DNA of 64,000 bases from Dactylorhiza incarnata (taxonomy: Eukaryota; Streptophyta; Magnoliopsida; Asparagales; Orchidaceae). Under the pieces are notes generated by a model, which had not been told where the DNA came from, made no database searches, and saw only the letters and a program-made list of their open reading frames with translations. Position numbers and translations under genes: made by a program. Positions 46,149-58,300 of this stretch are shown piece after piece (position 1 is the first letter of the stretch; each line of letters starts with the position of its first letter). The stretch covers positions 7,688,001 through 7,752,000 of the forward strand of contig JAWHQI010000064.1 in the NCBI GenBank assembly GCA_033032865.1. The letters are read 5' to 3'.

Positions 46149-46889
46149 CCGCGCGGTTGTTACTAGATTCTGCATACTTGTTTTTCAGGATAAAGAATGC
46201 CAAGTTATAAGAACAACCCACAGACCGAGCGGCCAGTATTTTAACTCAAGCGACTTGCAATTGAGATTGCTGCAAGCCCCATCCCCGTGAATATAGCTAT
46301 AACCGATCAGGGAATTGAAAAAACCAAGCCGTGCGACCATATCCTGGCTTTGCAAGGCAGAATACGAAATCATAAGAAGAATAGCTGATAAACCGCACGA
46401 TTAACATTTAACCAGAACGATTTATATAACGGCTTTACATAACATCAGCTAATAACCCGCACGGACTGCATATAATTTGCGCGGTTAGCAGCTTTGATAC
46501 TTGTAATGAGAATCATAATTACTTAATCGAGAAGAGCCAGTTATTAGCCGAACGAATCGAATTGAAACCCATAAATATAGATCCATGACCCGAATGGCGA
46601 GGTCGACCGATCATGATTATTCTCGATCCCCCAATATTTGCCTTGTGACTTTTTATTGTCCTGTTTATTTCAAACCGTCCGGTCTGAAAATCACACCGCA
46701 TGGCATCTTTGGGACCTGTTCATTCTAAACCGCATGGTTTGATAACCAGATCCTGATAAATACTTATTTCAAACCGCCCGGTTTGAGTATAAAGTTGGCC
46801 GGTTTGTGATGCACATATGAATCCTGCTTTTTTCTTCAAATGGTCTAGAATGACCATATACGATGAAGTAATTCCCTGTAATGTAAAAG
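46149..46889. other. Tat-2 spacer with dispersed ACCG-CGGT palindromes
   Basis: No gene. Recurrent motifs such as CCGCGCGGTT, AACCGCACGG, AAACCGCCCGGTTTGA and AAACCGCATGGTTTGA make this region rich in short inverted repeats of the same type as in the Tat-2 LTR. Confidence 0.75.
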
Positions 46890-47365
46890 ATGACTACAGG
46901 CCCAGATGACCAAGTGGGCAGGTGTGCCTAGGTGGCGAACATTGCTTTCCTCAAGTGGTCATAAGGGATGTAAGTGACTCGACTGCTCCCCTGCTTGGGG
47001 GTCACAAGCTGAGTTGATCAATTGGGCAGGTGTGGTTATGCCGCGGGGGCTCTACCGACATTGTTTTCCTCAAAGGGATCAACTCAGTTGTGGGTTGTAA
47101 ACGACTCGACTGCTCTCCCGCCTGGGGTTACAAGCCGAGTTGATCAATTGGGCAGGTGTGGTTATGCCGCGGGGGCTCTACCGACATTGCTTTCCTCAGA
47201 GGGATCAACTCAGTTGTGGGTTCCGCCCAGGCGTTGCTTGAGAGTACCTTAGAGTATTCGATGGTTATAGACTAAGATGACCAGTTGGGCAGGTGTGGTT
47301 ATGCCGCGGGGGCTCTACCGACATTGCTTTCCTCAGAAAGATCATCAAAGTTATAACCATATCCC
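46890..47365. repeat. Array of covarying hairpin units in the Tat-2 3' UTR
   Basis: Four units share a core (TTGGGCAGGTGTGGTTATG...CGACATTGCTTTCCTCA) of about 45-60 bp flanked by inverted arms that differ between units but pair within each: ATGACCA/TGGTCAT (46906-46912, 46956-46962); CTGAGTTGATC/GATCAACTCAG (47009-47019, 47077-47087); GAGTTGATC/GATCAACTC (47137-47145, 47203-47211); ATGGTTATA/TATAACCAT (47261-47269, 47352-47360). Between units a second hairpin reads GTGAC/GTCAC in one place and GTAA/TTAC in the next. Arm changes are compensated, as in a conserved structured RNA. Confidence 0.8.
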
Positions 47366-47684
47366 TTTCGGAGTATGATAGAGCTAACAATCACCCGGAC
47401 TTGGTGCGTTAGATATCTATCGAGATCTAAGATTCTGAAGACCACCGCACGGGAATTGGCAAGCTGCCACTACACATGTGCGAAAACTCCCCGCTACATG
47501 TGATCGACGTGGGCTTACACTAATGACTACAATCCGAGGGGGTTCAAGCAGAAATCAGCGATGTCTCCGCGGTTCAGTGAGTTTGATATATAAAGAAAGT
47601 AAGAAAAATTTAGACAAGAAGAAGTGTCAGTACGGGGCTTTTCATTGAATATCTAAAAAATGCTTAAAATGAAGAAAACATTTT
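47366..47684. other. Tat-2 spacer between hairpin array and pol stop
   Basis: No gene or repeat recognised. Confidence 0.7.
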
Positions 47685-50600
47685 TTAAGGATAAAAGCGT
47701 TTGAGATCGTCACCGCTCCAAGTGCGTGAGATGTCTTCTCCGTCGCTTATTTGGAGGCGGTAGGCCCCATTTCTCAAGACCTCTTTGATGATGAATGGCC
47801 CTGCCCAGTTGGGATTCAGCTTTCCAACGTTGCCAGATCTGGCTGCAGCATCTACCTTCTTTAGTACCAAATCCCCGACTGCAAACTGTTTTACCCTGAC
47901 ATTCTTGTCAAAGTACTTTGCCATCCTCCTTTTGACTTCTGCCTGTCTGATTGTTGCTTCGTCCTGAAGTTCTTCGATCAGATCCAAACTATACTTGATA
48001 GCCTCGTCATTTTCGTCTATCCATGCTTCTCCTCCCTCCTTTGCATACACTACTTTTGGAGTGACCACCTCAAACTCTATAGGAACAACAGCCTCCGAGC
48101 TATGGGATAGTTTGAATGGTGTTTCTCCCGTAGAGGAAGATGGGGTGGTATGAAGAGTCCAAAGGATAGAAGGGAGTTGGTCTGCCCAATTTCCTCTTTG
48201 ATTCAAGACCCTCTTCATCAAGAGTCGCTGAATCTGTCGATTCGCTGCTTCTACCTGACCATTTGTTCTTGGATGATGCACTGAAGCAAACCGAAGATCA
48301 ATCCCCACCTGATCGCAAAAGTTTATCATCTCTGGGTTGTTAAATTGCGGACCATTGTCGGTGACAATTGCTAGCGGAATTCCATGCCGGCAGACTATCT
48401 CTCCCCAGACGAAGTTCCGGATAATTTGAGTTATAGTTTTTGCCAATGCTTTTGCCTCAATCCATTTGTTGAAGTAGTCGATCATTACAATGATAAAACG
48501 ATGCTGGCCACTGGCTACTGGGAAGGGTCCGACAAGATCCATCCCCCATACTGCGAAGGGCCACGGCGCAGTTATTGATCTGAGTGACTGAGCAGGCAAA
48601 TGCTGAAGAGGAGCGAATTTTTGACACTGAACACACCGCTTTGCAAATGCTTCAGCGTCCTTTCTCATGGTTGGCCAAAAATATCCTTGCCTCAAAATCC
48701 TTTTTTCCAATGTCTTTGCTCCCGAGTGACTGTCGCACTCCCCAGAATGGACTTCTTGTAGTATAGTGGGGATCTCTTCTTCCGAGATGAATCGAGCCAA
48801 AGGAGAGATGAAAGTTTTTCGATACAAGATTCCAGCCACCAAGCAATAATAAGCCGCTTTTCTCCTGAATCTCCTTCTGTCTTTGATAGATTCGTGGAAC
48901 TCTCCTTTTGTTAGGTATAACTCATAAGGATCCATCCAGGAGGGATGTTGATCGATTTGCATTAGTTCCCCCTCCTCTGTAGCTGGATGAAAAAGCTCAG
49001 AGGTCACTCCTCCTGATGGAAGACCGAACTTTGATAACTCATCGGCTTCTCCATTCTGCGTCCTCGGGATATGTTCGATGAAGAAAGATTTAAATCTTCC
49101 AATCTCTTCTTTTGCTAGCAGTAGATATTTCCGTAATGTTGGCTCACGTGTTTCATAGTTGCCCAAAACCTGCGAAGCCATTACCAGAGAATCAGTTTTT
49201 ACATGTACATGCTCTATGCCCAGTTCTTTCGCAAGCCTTAGCCCGGCTAGAAGCGCCTCATATTCAGCTTGATTATTCGTCACAGGAAAAAAGAACTTGA
49301 TTGCCTGTTCGAGCTTAAGACCATTAGGACTGAGCAAGTTTACTCCTGCTCCTGCCGAGTTCTTCCCTGAAGCACCATCCACGAAGATAGTCCAGGCCCA
49401 AGGGGACTTCCCTACTTGCTCGAAATCTGATTCTGGTATATCGACCATGAAATCTGCCAAGACTTGGGCCTTGATTGCGGTTCTGGGGATATAAGTTATT
49501 TCAAACTCGCTTAGCTCGATGGCCCACTTGGATAATCTTCCGGAATGGTCAGGCTTTTCCAGGATGTTCCTTAATGGATGGTCTGTGATTACTTGGATTG
49601 GATGTGCTTGGAAATAAGGTCGGAGCCTTCTTGAGGATTGAACCAGAGCCAGAGCCAGCTTTTCCAGGATCGAATATCTCGTTTCTGCATCTTTAAGTAT
49701 ATGGCTAACATAGTATATAGAAAACTGCCTCTCCTTTTCTTCTCGAATGAGAACAGAGCTGACAGCATCGGGTCCAACCCCCAAATATAAGAACAGAGTT
49801 TCCCCTTCATGGGGGCTCTGGAGAAGAGGAGTCGATGTTAATTGTTTCTTCAGTTGATCAAATGCGTCATCGCACTTCTTGTCCCACTCAAACTTCGACC
49901 CTCCTCGGAGTGTTTTGAAGAAAGGAGCACTTTTATCTCCTGATTTAGAGATAAACATGCTCAGTCCTTCCAATCTTCCTCCAAGTTGTTGTACTTCTTT
50001 CGTATTACGAGGAGGGGTCATTTCTAGTATGGCTTTTACCTTATCTGGATTTGGTGCCAGGCCATCGGGCGTGAGGAGGTGTCCAAGAAACTTTCCCTTA
50101 TTTGCCCCAAACACACATTTTAAAGGGTTTAATTTTAACTTGAACCTCCGTAGAGTAGCGAACGTCTCTACGAGGTCTGCCAAGTGAATTGAGAAGGTTT
50201 TACTTTTTAGGAGGAGGTCATCAACATAAACCTCGAGGTTCCTTCCTTTCTGCTGCTTAAAGACGGTGTCCATCATCCTTTGGTATGTTGCCCCTGCATT
50301 CTTAAGCCCAAAGGGCATTACGAGGTAACAGTAATAACCATCGTTCGTGATGAAAGACGTATGCGGGATATCAAGTTTATGCATTTTGATTTGGTGATAA
50401 CCAGAAAATGCATCGAGAAAGCCCATAAAGTTATACCCCACCGCGGAATCTACTAAAACATCTATCCGAGGCAAAGGGTAGCAATCTTTGGGGCATGCTT
50501 TATTGAGTTTTGTGAAATCTACACACATGCGCCATTTTCCCCCAGATTGTTTCACCATTACAACATTTGACATCCAAGTGGGGTATTGGATTTCAGAAAT

Positions 50601-53291
50601 GAAATTCGCTTTAAGAAGTTTTATAACTTCTTCTTTGATGGGTACCGCCAACTTGGATGCCACCTCTCTCTTCTTTTGTTGGATTGGTCTGAATTCAGGG
50701 GAGACATTGAGGTGATGGCAAGCAACATCTGGATCTACTCCAGGCATGTCTTCCGCCGACCAGGCGAAGATGTCCAGATTCTTCAATAGACAGGAGATCA
50801 GTTGAATCTTCTCCTCTTCTGGTAGTTCGGCATTGATGATTAGTTTCTTTTCTTCCCCTTCAGCAATGGGGATCTCTTGGGTCTCCTGGGCAGGTTCCAG
50901 GTGAGCCATTTCTCGTTCTGTGCTTCCCTTTACCTCTTCCAGGGGCCTGGACACTTTGTGAACGTCACTCTGAAGTTCGGGAAATGGCGTCTCGGTGATC
51001 ACATTGACTGTTTTTACATAGCATTCCCGAGCGACTTTTGGATCACTTCGGATCCGATACTGACGTCCTTCGGCAGCGAACATTAAAGCCAAGTGGAAAG
51101 TGGATACTATTGCCTTGTAAGCGTTCAGGATTGGCCTTTCAAAGATTGCACAATAACTGCTCGGGGCTTCCACCACTACGAAGCTTATCAGCTTTGTTAT
51201 GCCACCCAATGACACCAAAAGCTTTACACATCCTTCTACTTCCTTCTTTTCTCCAGAGAAGCCGTAGAGGGGCCCTTCCGTGGAGAGCAGAGACTTTCCA
51301 GACTTAAGGGCTTCGAATGTTTGACGGAAAATGAGGTTAACTGAACTACCGGTGTCGATCAGAATTTTGTGCACAGTGTAGTTCTCGATAACTGCCTTTA
51401 TAACTACAGCATCATCTAAAGGGTTTGCATTCGGGGGAAGGTCTTCTTGGCTGAAAGTAACGATCGACCTTTCTGGGGCGGAAGTGGAGGCGGCCGCCAC
51501 TTCTTGCTTGGAGATTCTTCCAATGCTGGATTTTCGAGAGGATTCTACCCCTGCTCCACCATGGATACAGTAGACGTTGCCGAGGGGACCAACGTTATTT
51601 ACTTCTACGCATTCGGTGACAGGATGTATATCCCCATAACAACCTGCCTCTTCCACGTCAGCACATTCCCAGGTCACTTCGACCGCTTCCTTCTTCTTTT
51701 CGGTTCGGGGCTCAGCAGGTGTGTCTTTGTGGACTAGTCCCCGGAGCTTCCCTTCCCTTAGAAGCTTTTCGACCAGGAAGCGGAGGGCTCGGCAATCTTC
51801 CGTCAGATGACCTGCTTCTTTGTGATATTCATAATAAAGATTCAGATTTCGGCTGTGAACATCCGATCTCATAGGGGCAGGTTTCTTAAAGTCAGGTCTC
51901 TTTTGTAAAATTTGGACTACCTCGTCCATGGATATATTCAGAGAAGTGAATGATTCTTGCGAATCATCATATTGGATGGATGGGGCAGTCGAGGATGGTT
52001 GTGTGGTATATTGTTGCAGATATACCGGCATGGCCTGTGAAATGGCCATGGATGGAGCGGGTGTGATGGCCAACGGTGGTTTCTGATCTTGAAACCGCTG
52101 GTGGCCAAGGAATGGTTGCTTGTGCTTGTAGTTCCTCCCCCTTTGAGCTCGGGGTTCAAAATAAGACGGAGCGGATGATTGATTATTAGGGAGTGAGTAA
52201 GGTTGACCTTGATCATTTAGAAGCCTAGCCACATACCCAGGGTTAGCCTTTTCGCCCCTGATAAACATATTGGCCATACTTATCAATTCCTGATAAGTTC
52301 GAGGTTCTCTTATGCTGGCCTCGAATTTTAGGGGGCCTTCCCTCAGCCCATTCATCAGAACTACCCTGTATAGCTCTGGATCCACATTTTGGATCTCCAT
52401 TATCTCTTTTTGGAAACGGTCGACGAACCTGGCCCAGGTCTCGTCCTCCCGCTGCTTAATATCAAAGAGGGCCGCCGGACCACTCTTTCTCTTTTTCGAG
52501 GTAGAGAATCTAAGCAAAAATTCTCTACGCAACTCGGCAAAGCAGCTGATTGACCTTGGATTCAACCCATAAAACCATTCTCTTGCTTTCCCCTCAAAGG
52601 ACGTCACAAGAAGTTTGCATTTGATAGCATCGGTCAGGGTTCTTAGTGCTATGGCTGACTCAAAAGCTTGAAGATGGAGGGCTGGATCAGCTTCTCCGTT
52701 ATAGGCTGCCAGACGTGGCTCTCTGAAACCATTCAGAGCTGCCTCGCTCCGGATATAATCCACTAATGGGGAAGTCTCTTCCATATCTTCGTACAGAGGA
52801 GGAACATTATAATAAGCCATCTGACTCATGGTGGCCTGGGGATAAGCCGCCCGACCTGCGGCGGTTTGTGGATAAGCCGCCTGATAAGATCTAGCAGCGG
52901 CTTCTGGCGGACAGGCCGCCGGGTTGGACAGGCGGGCTGCCTGAAAAGTCTCCTTCTGGAAATCCAAAATCCGGGCCGGCGTGTTCTGGGCGGCTTCCTA
53001 GTAATAACTCTGTCGTGCGGCAAAGTCGCCCTGAACCGACTAGCAAGTTGCGGCTTGTGGAAGCGGGTATGGAGGGGGAGGAGGAAGGACCGGAGTGACC
53101 GCTTGGTTAACCGCGACCTGAGGAACTAGTCGCTCGGTTAACACGGCCAAGGCTTGGCTGATATCCTCCAGGCGCTGGTCAGTCGCCTTTTGAGCTCGCT
53201 CAGCCTCACGCTTGCTTTCTTCCAGAGCCTCCCATAGTGAATCCTCACTATGGTCAGAGCGATCTCTAGGAGGGAAATGGCGGTCTGACAT
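47685..53291 (-). pseudogene. Tat-2 gag-pol polyprotein, one frame with two TAG stops near the N-terminus
   Basis: ATG at 53291 (MSDRHFPPRDRSDHSED) to the stop at 47685 is 1,869 codons in one frame, interrupted only by TAG at 53040-53042 and 52998-53000. In order: coiled coil and Pro-rich N-terminus; gag (TSFEGKAREWFYGLNPRSI, RREFLLRFSTSKKRKSG); partial knuckle (YYEYHKEAGHLTEDC); protease (IDTGSSVNLIF); RT (GGKWRMCVDFTKLNKACPKD, VYVDDLLLKSK); RNase H; a second RNase H (TIFVDGASGKNSAGAG, TNNQAEYEALLAGL), hallmark of Tat; and integrase with HHCC finger (CVQCQKFAPL), MDLVGPFP, TDNGPQFNN and GQVEAANRQIQR. The pol part is open throughout. Both TAGs could come from CAG by deamination at methylated CHG sites. 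Confidence 0.93.
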
Positions 53292-53340
53292 TTCTTTGAA
53301 GTTTTCACCAACAATCTGCGATCTGAAGGTCGCGTGTTTC
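53292..53340 (-). other. Tat-2 leader
   Basis: Only 49 bases separate the 5' LTR from the gag ATG. No convincing tRNA complement is visible, unlike in the Athila-type elements of this window. Confidence 0.6.
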
Positions 53341-54042
53341 TGTTGAAACCAAAGATGTACCCCCGTGGTTTGCGACTAGAAAGACGGAGGTTGCGGATTG
53401 CTGGTTACTTAGAGAGAAGAGAATGAGACCGCTAGCAGCGGTCGAGGCCGGACTTCGCCCGTCACGGCAAATGCCACTCCTGTGACGGGCTTTCCTTTGA
53501 TTAAAGTAAGAGGGTTACACCGGGTTACAAGTGCAAGCCGGCCGGTCAAGCAGGTCGTAAGGCAGGGAACTCGAGTCCGCAGCTCAAACAAGCGAGCTCC
53601 TAGATTCGAGTGTCCGTGCCTTGGGAACGTTGTCGCCCCTATTTATAGGCTTGGGGGCCTGCCCGAACGGGCAGGGATAAAATAACCGCTTGCCCGGGTA
53701 CAGGAGAAACGGGCAGGCGGTGACGGGATTCAGAAAGGAAAGAGAAGAGAAGCCGCGCGACTTAGCGGCTTGGGCTCCCGGTCTTCCTTTGGCTTGGCCT
53801 GGAGGTGTAGTGACCAAGGCGACGTTTCAACCCAGGCGGTCTCATACCAGAGACCGCGATTTGCCTTTGGGACTTGTCCTTGGTTGATCTTCATTCTTTG
53901 GAGATGACTTGAGGGCTCAGACCGCCCGGTCTGCGTTGGTTGGTGCTGGATGTCCTTTACTGAGACTGGTCCGGGCGATCTTGAGCTTTAGACCGCCCAG
54001 TCTGGGAGTAGTACCACTCGGAAGCGGTCTCTTGGGTAAACA
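53341..54042 (-). repeat. Tat-2 5' LTR (right copy)
   Basis: 702 bp, pairs with 33876-34576. TATAAATA on the minus strand at 53640-53647 is the likely promoter. Confidence 0.93.
53640..53647 (-). promoter_or_regulatory. TATA box of Tat-2 5' LTR
   Basis: TATAAATA in the context CCTATAAATAGGGG on the minus strand, about 350 bases upstream of gag. Confidence 0.6.
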
Positions 54043-55275
54043 AGTCCGGCCGCGGAATCATCCGGGGCAATCCAGCTCCAACCTTTGTTACCTTGTCAGC
54101 CTCTCTGTGAGATCAACTTGACCCACCGACTAACAAGCGCCCGATAGCGAAATCATCCGGGGCAATCCATCTCCAACCTTTGTTACCTTGCCAGCCTCTC
54201 CGTGAGATCAACCTGACCCACCGGCTAGCGAGAGCCCGACAGCAGAATTGATCTGGGGCACTCCAGCACCAACACTTGTTACCTTGCCAGCCTCTCCAGA
54301 GATCAACCTGACCCACCGTCTATGAGATCCTGACAGCGGAATTGATGTGGGGCACTCCAGCACCAACACTTATTACCTTGAGAGCCCGGCAGCGGAATCG
54401 ATCTGGGGCACTCCAGCACCAACACTTGTTACCTTATCATCCTCTCCAGAGATCAACCTGACCCACCGTCTATGAGAGCCCGGCAGCGGAATCGATCTGG
54501 GCACTCCAACACCAACACTTGTTACCTTGCCAGCCTCTCCAGAGATCAACCTGACCCACCGTCTATGAGAGCCCGGCAGCGGAATCAATCTGGGGCACTC
54601 CAGCACCAACACTTGTTACCTTGCCAGCATCTCCAGAGATCAACCTGACCCACCATCTATGAGAGACCGGCAGCGGAATCGATCTGGAGCACTCCAGCAC
54701 CAACACTTGTTACCTTGCCAGCCTCTCCAGAGATCAACCTACCCACCGTCTATGAGAGCCCGACAGCGGAATCGATCTGGGGCACTCCAGCACCAACACT
54801 TGTTACCATTCCAGCCTCTCCAAAGATCAACCTGACCCACCGTCTATGAGAGCCCGGCAGCAGAATCGATCTGGGGCACTCAAGCACCAACACTTGTTAC
54901 CTTGCCAGCCTCTCCAGAGATCAACCTGACCCACCGTCTATGAGAGCCCGACAGCGGAATCAATCTGCGGCACTCCAGCACCAACACTTGTTACCTTGTC
55001 AGCCTCTCCAGAGATCAACCTGACCCGCCGTCTATGAGAGCCCGAGAGCAGAATCGATCTGGGGCACTCCAGCACCAACGCTTGTTACCTTGCCAGCCTC
55101 TCCAGAGATCAACCTGACCCACCATCTATGAGAGCCCGACAGTGGAATCGATCTGGGGCACTCTAGCACCAACGCTTGTTACCTTGCCAGCCTCTCCAGA
55201 GATCAACCTGACCCACCATATATGAGAGCCCAGCAGCGGAATCGATCTGGGGCACTCCAGCACCAACACTTGAAG
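54043..55275. repeat. 94-bp tandem array in the Tat-1 3' UTR
   Basis: About 14 units of 93-94 bp (key words GGGGCACTCCAGCACCAACA, CAGCCTCTCCAGAGATCAAC, CCACCGTCTATGAGAGCCC). One unit is internally shortened near 54378. The two units nearest the Tat-2 insertion are more diverged. The first 5 bases are the Tat-2 duplication AGTCC. The array began on the other side of Tat-2 (about 33815-33875), so it is one array now split by 20 kb. Arrays in the 3' UTR are a known Tat-branch feature and can seed satellites. Confidence 0.92.
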
Positions 55276-55339
55276 ATCCCTACTCAAAAATGACTTCAAA
55301 ATCTATGTATGGAGAATGAAACATACAACAAGTCAGTTA

Positions 55340-58300
55340 CAAAATTTTTAATGATAGAATCTTTTCAAATCATCTCCACCCCTGGCTTGACCGAGAGGTA
55401 CCCCTTCCACATCCTGGAGGTGGTACCCTCCAGACTTGAGCACTTCGCTTACAATGTAAGGCCCCTCCTAGTTGGGCTCAAGCTTACCTACAGAGGCCCC
55501 TCTTCCTGCCACATCTACCTTCTTCAGGACCAAGTCCCCTCTCTCGAACTATTTTATTCTGATATGTTGATCAAAGTACATGGCCATCCGCCTCTTGACT
55601 TCCTCCTGCCGAACAGTAGCGAGGTCTCGGAGGTCTTCTACTAGGTCTAAGGACACCCTTTGTTTTGCATCATTTTCCACTAGCCATTCTTCATCCCCTT
55701 TGCCCGCGGCGACCACCCTGGGGTTTTCACCTCGAACTCTATCGGTAGGACGGCCTCGGACCCGTGAGAGAGCTTGAATGGAGTCACCCTGGTGGCGGTA
55801 TTTAGAGTAGTCCTCAAGGCCCAAAGGACCGAGGGCAGCTGCTCTACCCAGTTGCCCCTGAGATTCTCCACTTTCTTATTGTAGGTTGACAATTATCTTG
55901 TTTGCTGCCTCCACCTTACCATTACTCCTCAGGTGGTGGACCTACGCGAACCTGAGGTCTATGCCGAGTTGGGTGCAGAAACTGACAAACTCTTCGCTGG
56001 CAAATTGCGGCCCATTGTCCATCACTATGGCCAGTGGGAGCCCGCGCAAGCAAATTATCTCACCCCACACAAAATTTCTTACCACTTGGGACGTTACCTT
56101 GGCCAGCGCCTTTACTTCTATCCACTTGGAGAAGTAATCGATCATCACCAATAGAAACTTCCTTTGGCAACTAGCTTTAAGGGAAAGGGCCTACCAGGTC
56201 CAAACCCCATATAGCAAAGGGCCAGGGAGCTGTGATGGTTCGGAGTCTTTTAGCTGGCAAGAGCTGGAGAGGAGCGAACAACTGACACTTTGAACATTTC
56301 CTCACGAACTCCACTGCATCCTTGCTGAGGGTAGGCCAAAAATAGCCTTGACTCAACACTCTACCTTCCAAGGTTCGGCTCCCGGAGTGACTTCCACATT
56401 CCCCCGAGTGGATTTATTCTAGGACTCTCGGGACCTCCTCCTCTGATACACAACGGGCCAGGAGTCCCGAGAGTGTTTTCCTGTATAGTCCCCCTACATG
56501 CAAGGAATAATAAGCCGACTTATACCTAAAGCATCGTTTATCCACATCCCCTTCGGGGAACTTCCCCGATGTCAGGAAGGCGATGAAGGGATCCATCTAT
56601 GATGCTCGCTGACCTACCTCCATCAGCTCCCCTTCCTCTATGGAAGGTCGAAAGAGTTCCGATACTGTCCCCCCAGCTCGAGGGCCAAACTTAGCTAGGA
56701 GGTCCGTCGGGGTGCTCTCCTCCCTTGGCACATGCTTGATGAAGAAAGTGCGAAATTGCCCAATGACCCCCTTGACCTTCTCCAGGTAGCATTGGAGGGT
56801 TGGCTCCTTTGCCTCGAATTCCCCCCTGACTTGGCATGCCACCACCATGGAGTCCGTTGAGACCTCCACATCTTGTATTCCTAGCTCCCAGGCCAGCCGC
56901 AGGCCCGCTATCACTGCCTCGTACTCAGCCTGGTTGTTGGTAATTGGAAAATGGATGCTTAAGGCTTGCTCGATCTTAGCCCCTTGGGGGCTTATCAGGA
57001 TGATTCCTCCTCCATAGGAGTGTTTCCCTGACGCACCATCCACCAGCATCTTCCATGCCACTGGGGGAGGTGATTCATGCTCCCCCACTTCGGTTGCATA
57101 GTCCGCCATAAATCTGCCACTGCTTGTGCCTTGATCGACATCCTAGGCACAAATGCGATGTCGAACTCACTCAGCTCCACGGACCATTTTGCCGGCCTCC
57201 CTGAGTGCTCCACCCCTTCCATGACTTTGTGAAGCGGGTGGTCGGTCACCACTTTGATCGAATGCGCTTGGAAATAAGGTTGGATCTTCTGGGCCGATAC
57301 CACCAATGTGAAGGCCAACTTTTCTAAAATGGGGTATCAGAGCTCCGCCTTCCTCAGCACTCGGCTGACGTAGTAGATTGGAAAATGCCTTCTCCCTTCT
57401 TCCCAGACCAATTCCGAACTTAATGCCTCGGATCCTACCCCCAAGTATAGGGATAGATCCTCTCCTTGCCTTGGCCCCTGGAGTAGAGGAGTCTGAGTGA
57501 GTTGCTCTTTCAAAGCTTGGAAAGCTTCCTCACACTCTAAGGTCCATTCAAATTTTTTGTTTCCCCTTAGCACCTTGAAGAAAGGTGCACACTTCTCACC
57601 CGCCTTAGAGAGGAACCTACTGAGCCCGGCCAATTTTTCCGTGAGGCTTTGAACCTCCTTCGAATTTCTTGGCGACCCCAACTCCATGATTGCCTTAACT
57701 TTATCTGGGTTAGGCTCTACCCCTGCTGGGGTGAGCAAGTGACCTAGGAACTTTCCCCGACTAGCCCCGAAGACACACTTCATGGGGTTGAGCTTCATCT
57801 TATACTTCTGCAAGGTTCCAAAGGTCTCTTCGAGGTCTTGGAGGTGGGACTCGAGGTCTCGGCTCTTTATCATGAGATCGTCAACATAGACCTCCAGATT
57901 TCTTTCCTTCTGCTCTCAGAAGACCCTGTCCATCATTCGTTGGTATGTGGCCCCTGCATTCTTGAGCCCAAAGAGCATCATATTATAACAATAACACACA
58001 TCCCCCGTGATGAAGGAGACGTCCTTGACATCGGGGGGTGCATGTGGATTTTATGATAACCTAAAAATGCATCTAAAAAGACATAATAGAGAAACTGACG
58101 GTTGAATCAACCAGCGCGTCGATTCTTGGCAAGGGGTAGCAATCCTTGGGGCATGATTTATTAAGTAGTGAGAAATCAACACACATGCGCCACTTACCTC
58201 CCCCTTTTTCACCATAACTACATTGGAGACCCAGCCCGGGTACTGGATCTCCGATACAAAACCTGCTCGGAGGAGCTTGCCTACCTCCTCCCTGATGGGG

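Larger units (their letters stand above)
33876..54042 (-). mobile_element. Tat-2: Tat-type Ty3/gypsy element with antisense genes, nested in Tat-1
   Basis: LTRs of 701 and 702 bp (TGTTGAAACC...GGGTAAACA on the plus strand) are bounded by AGTCC. In element sense: 5' LTR, gag-pol in one frame with two TAG stops, covarying hairpin array, antisense genes B and A, PPT, 3' LTR. It is about 13.6 kb without the nested 6.5 kb element. The LTRs differ by roughly 2-3% by eye. No clear primer-binding site is seen next to the 5' LTR; the expected place reads GAAACACGCGACC. Confidence 0.93.

Noticed and set aside
46890..47365. Four small MITEs or Helitron ends
   Set aside because: The inverted arms differ between units and no target duplications flank them, which fits paired structure in a tandem repeat better than separate transposons.
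54043..55275. CRISPR-like array
   Set aside because: Whole 94-bp units repeat without unique spacers, the DNA is a plant retrotransposon 3' UTR, and no cas genes exist.
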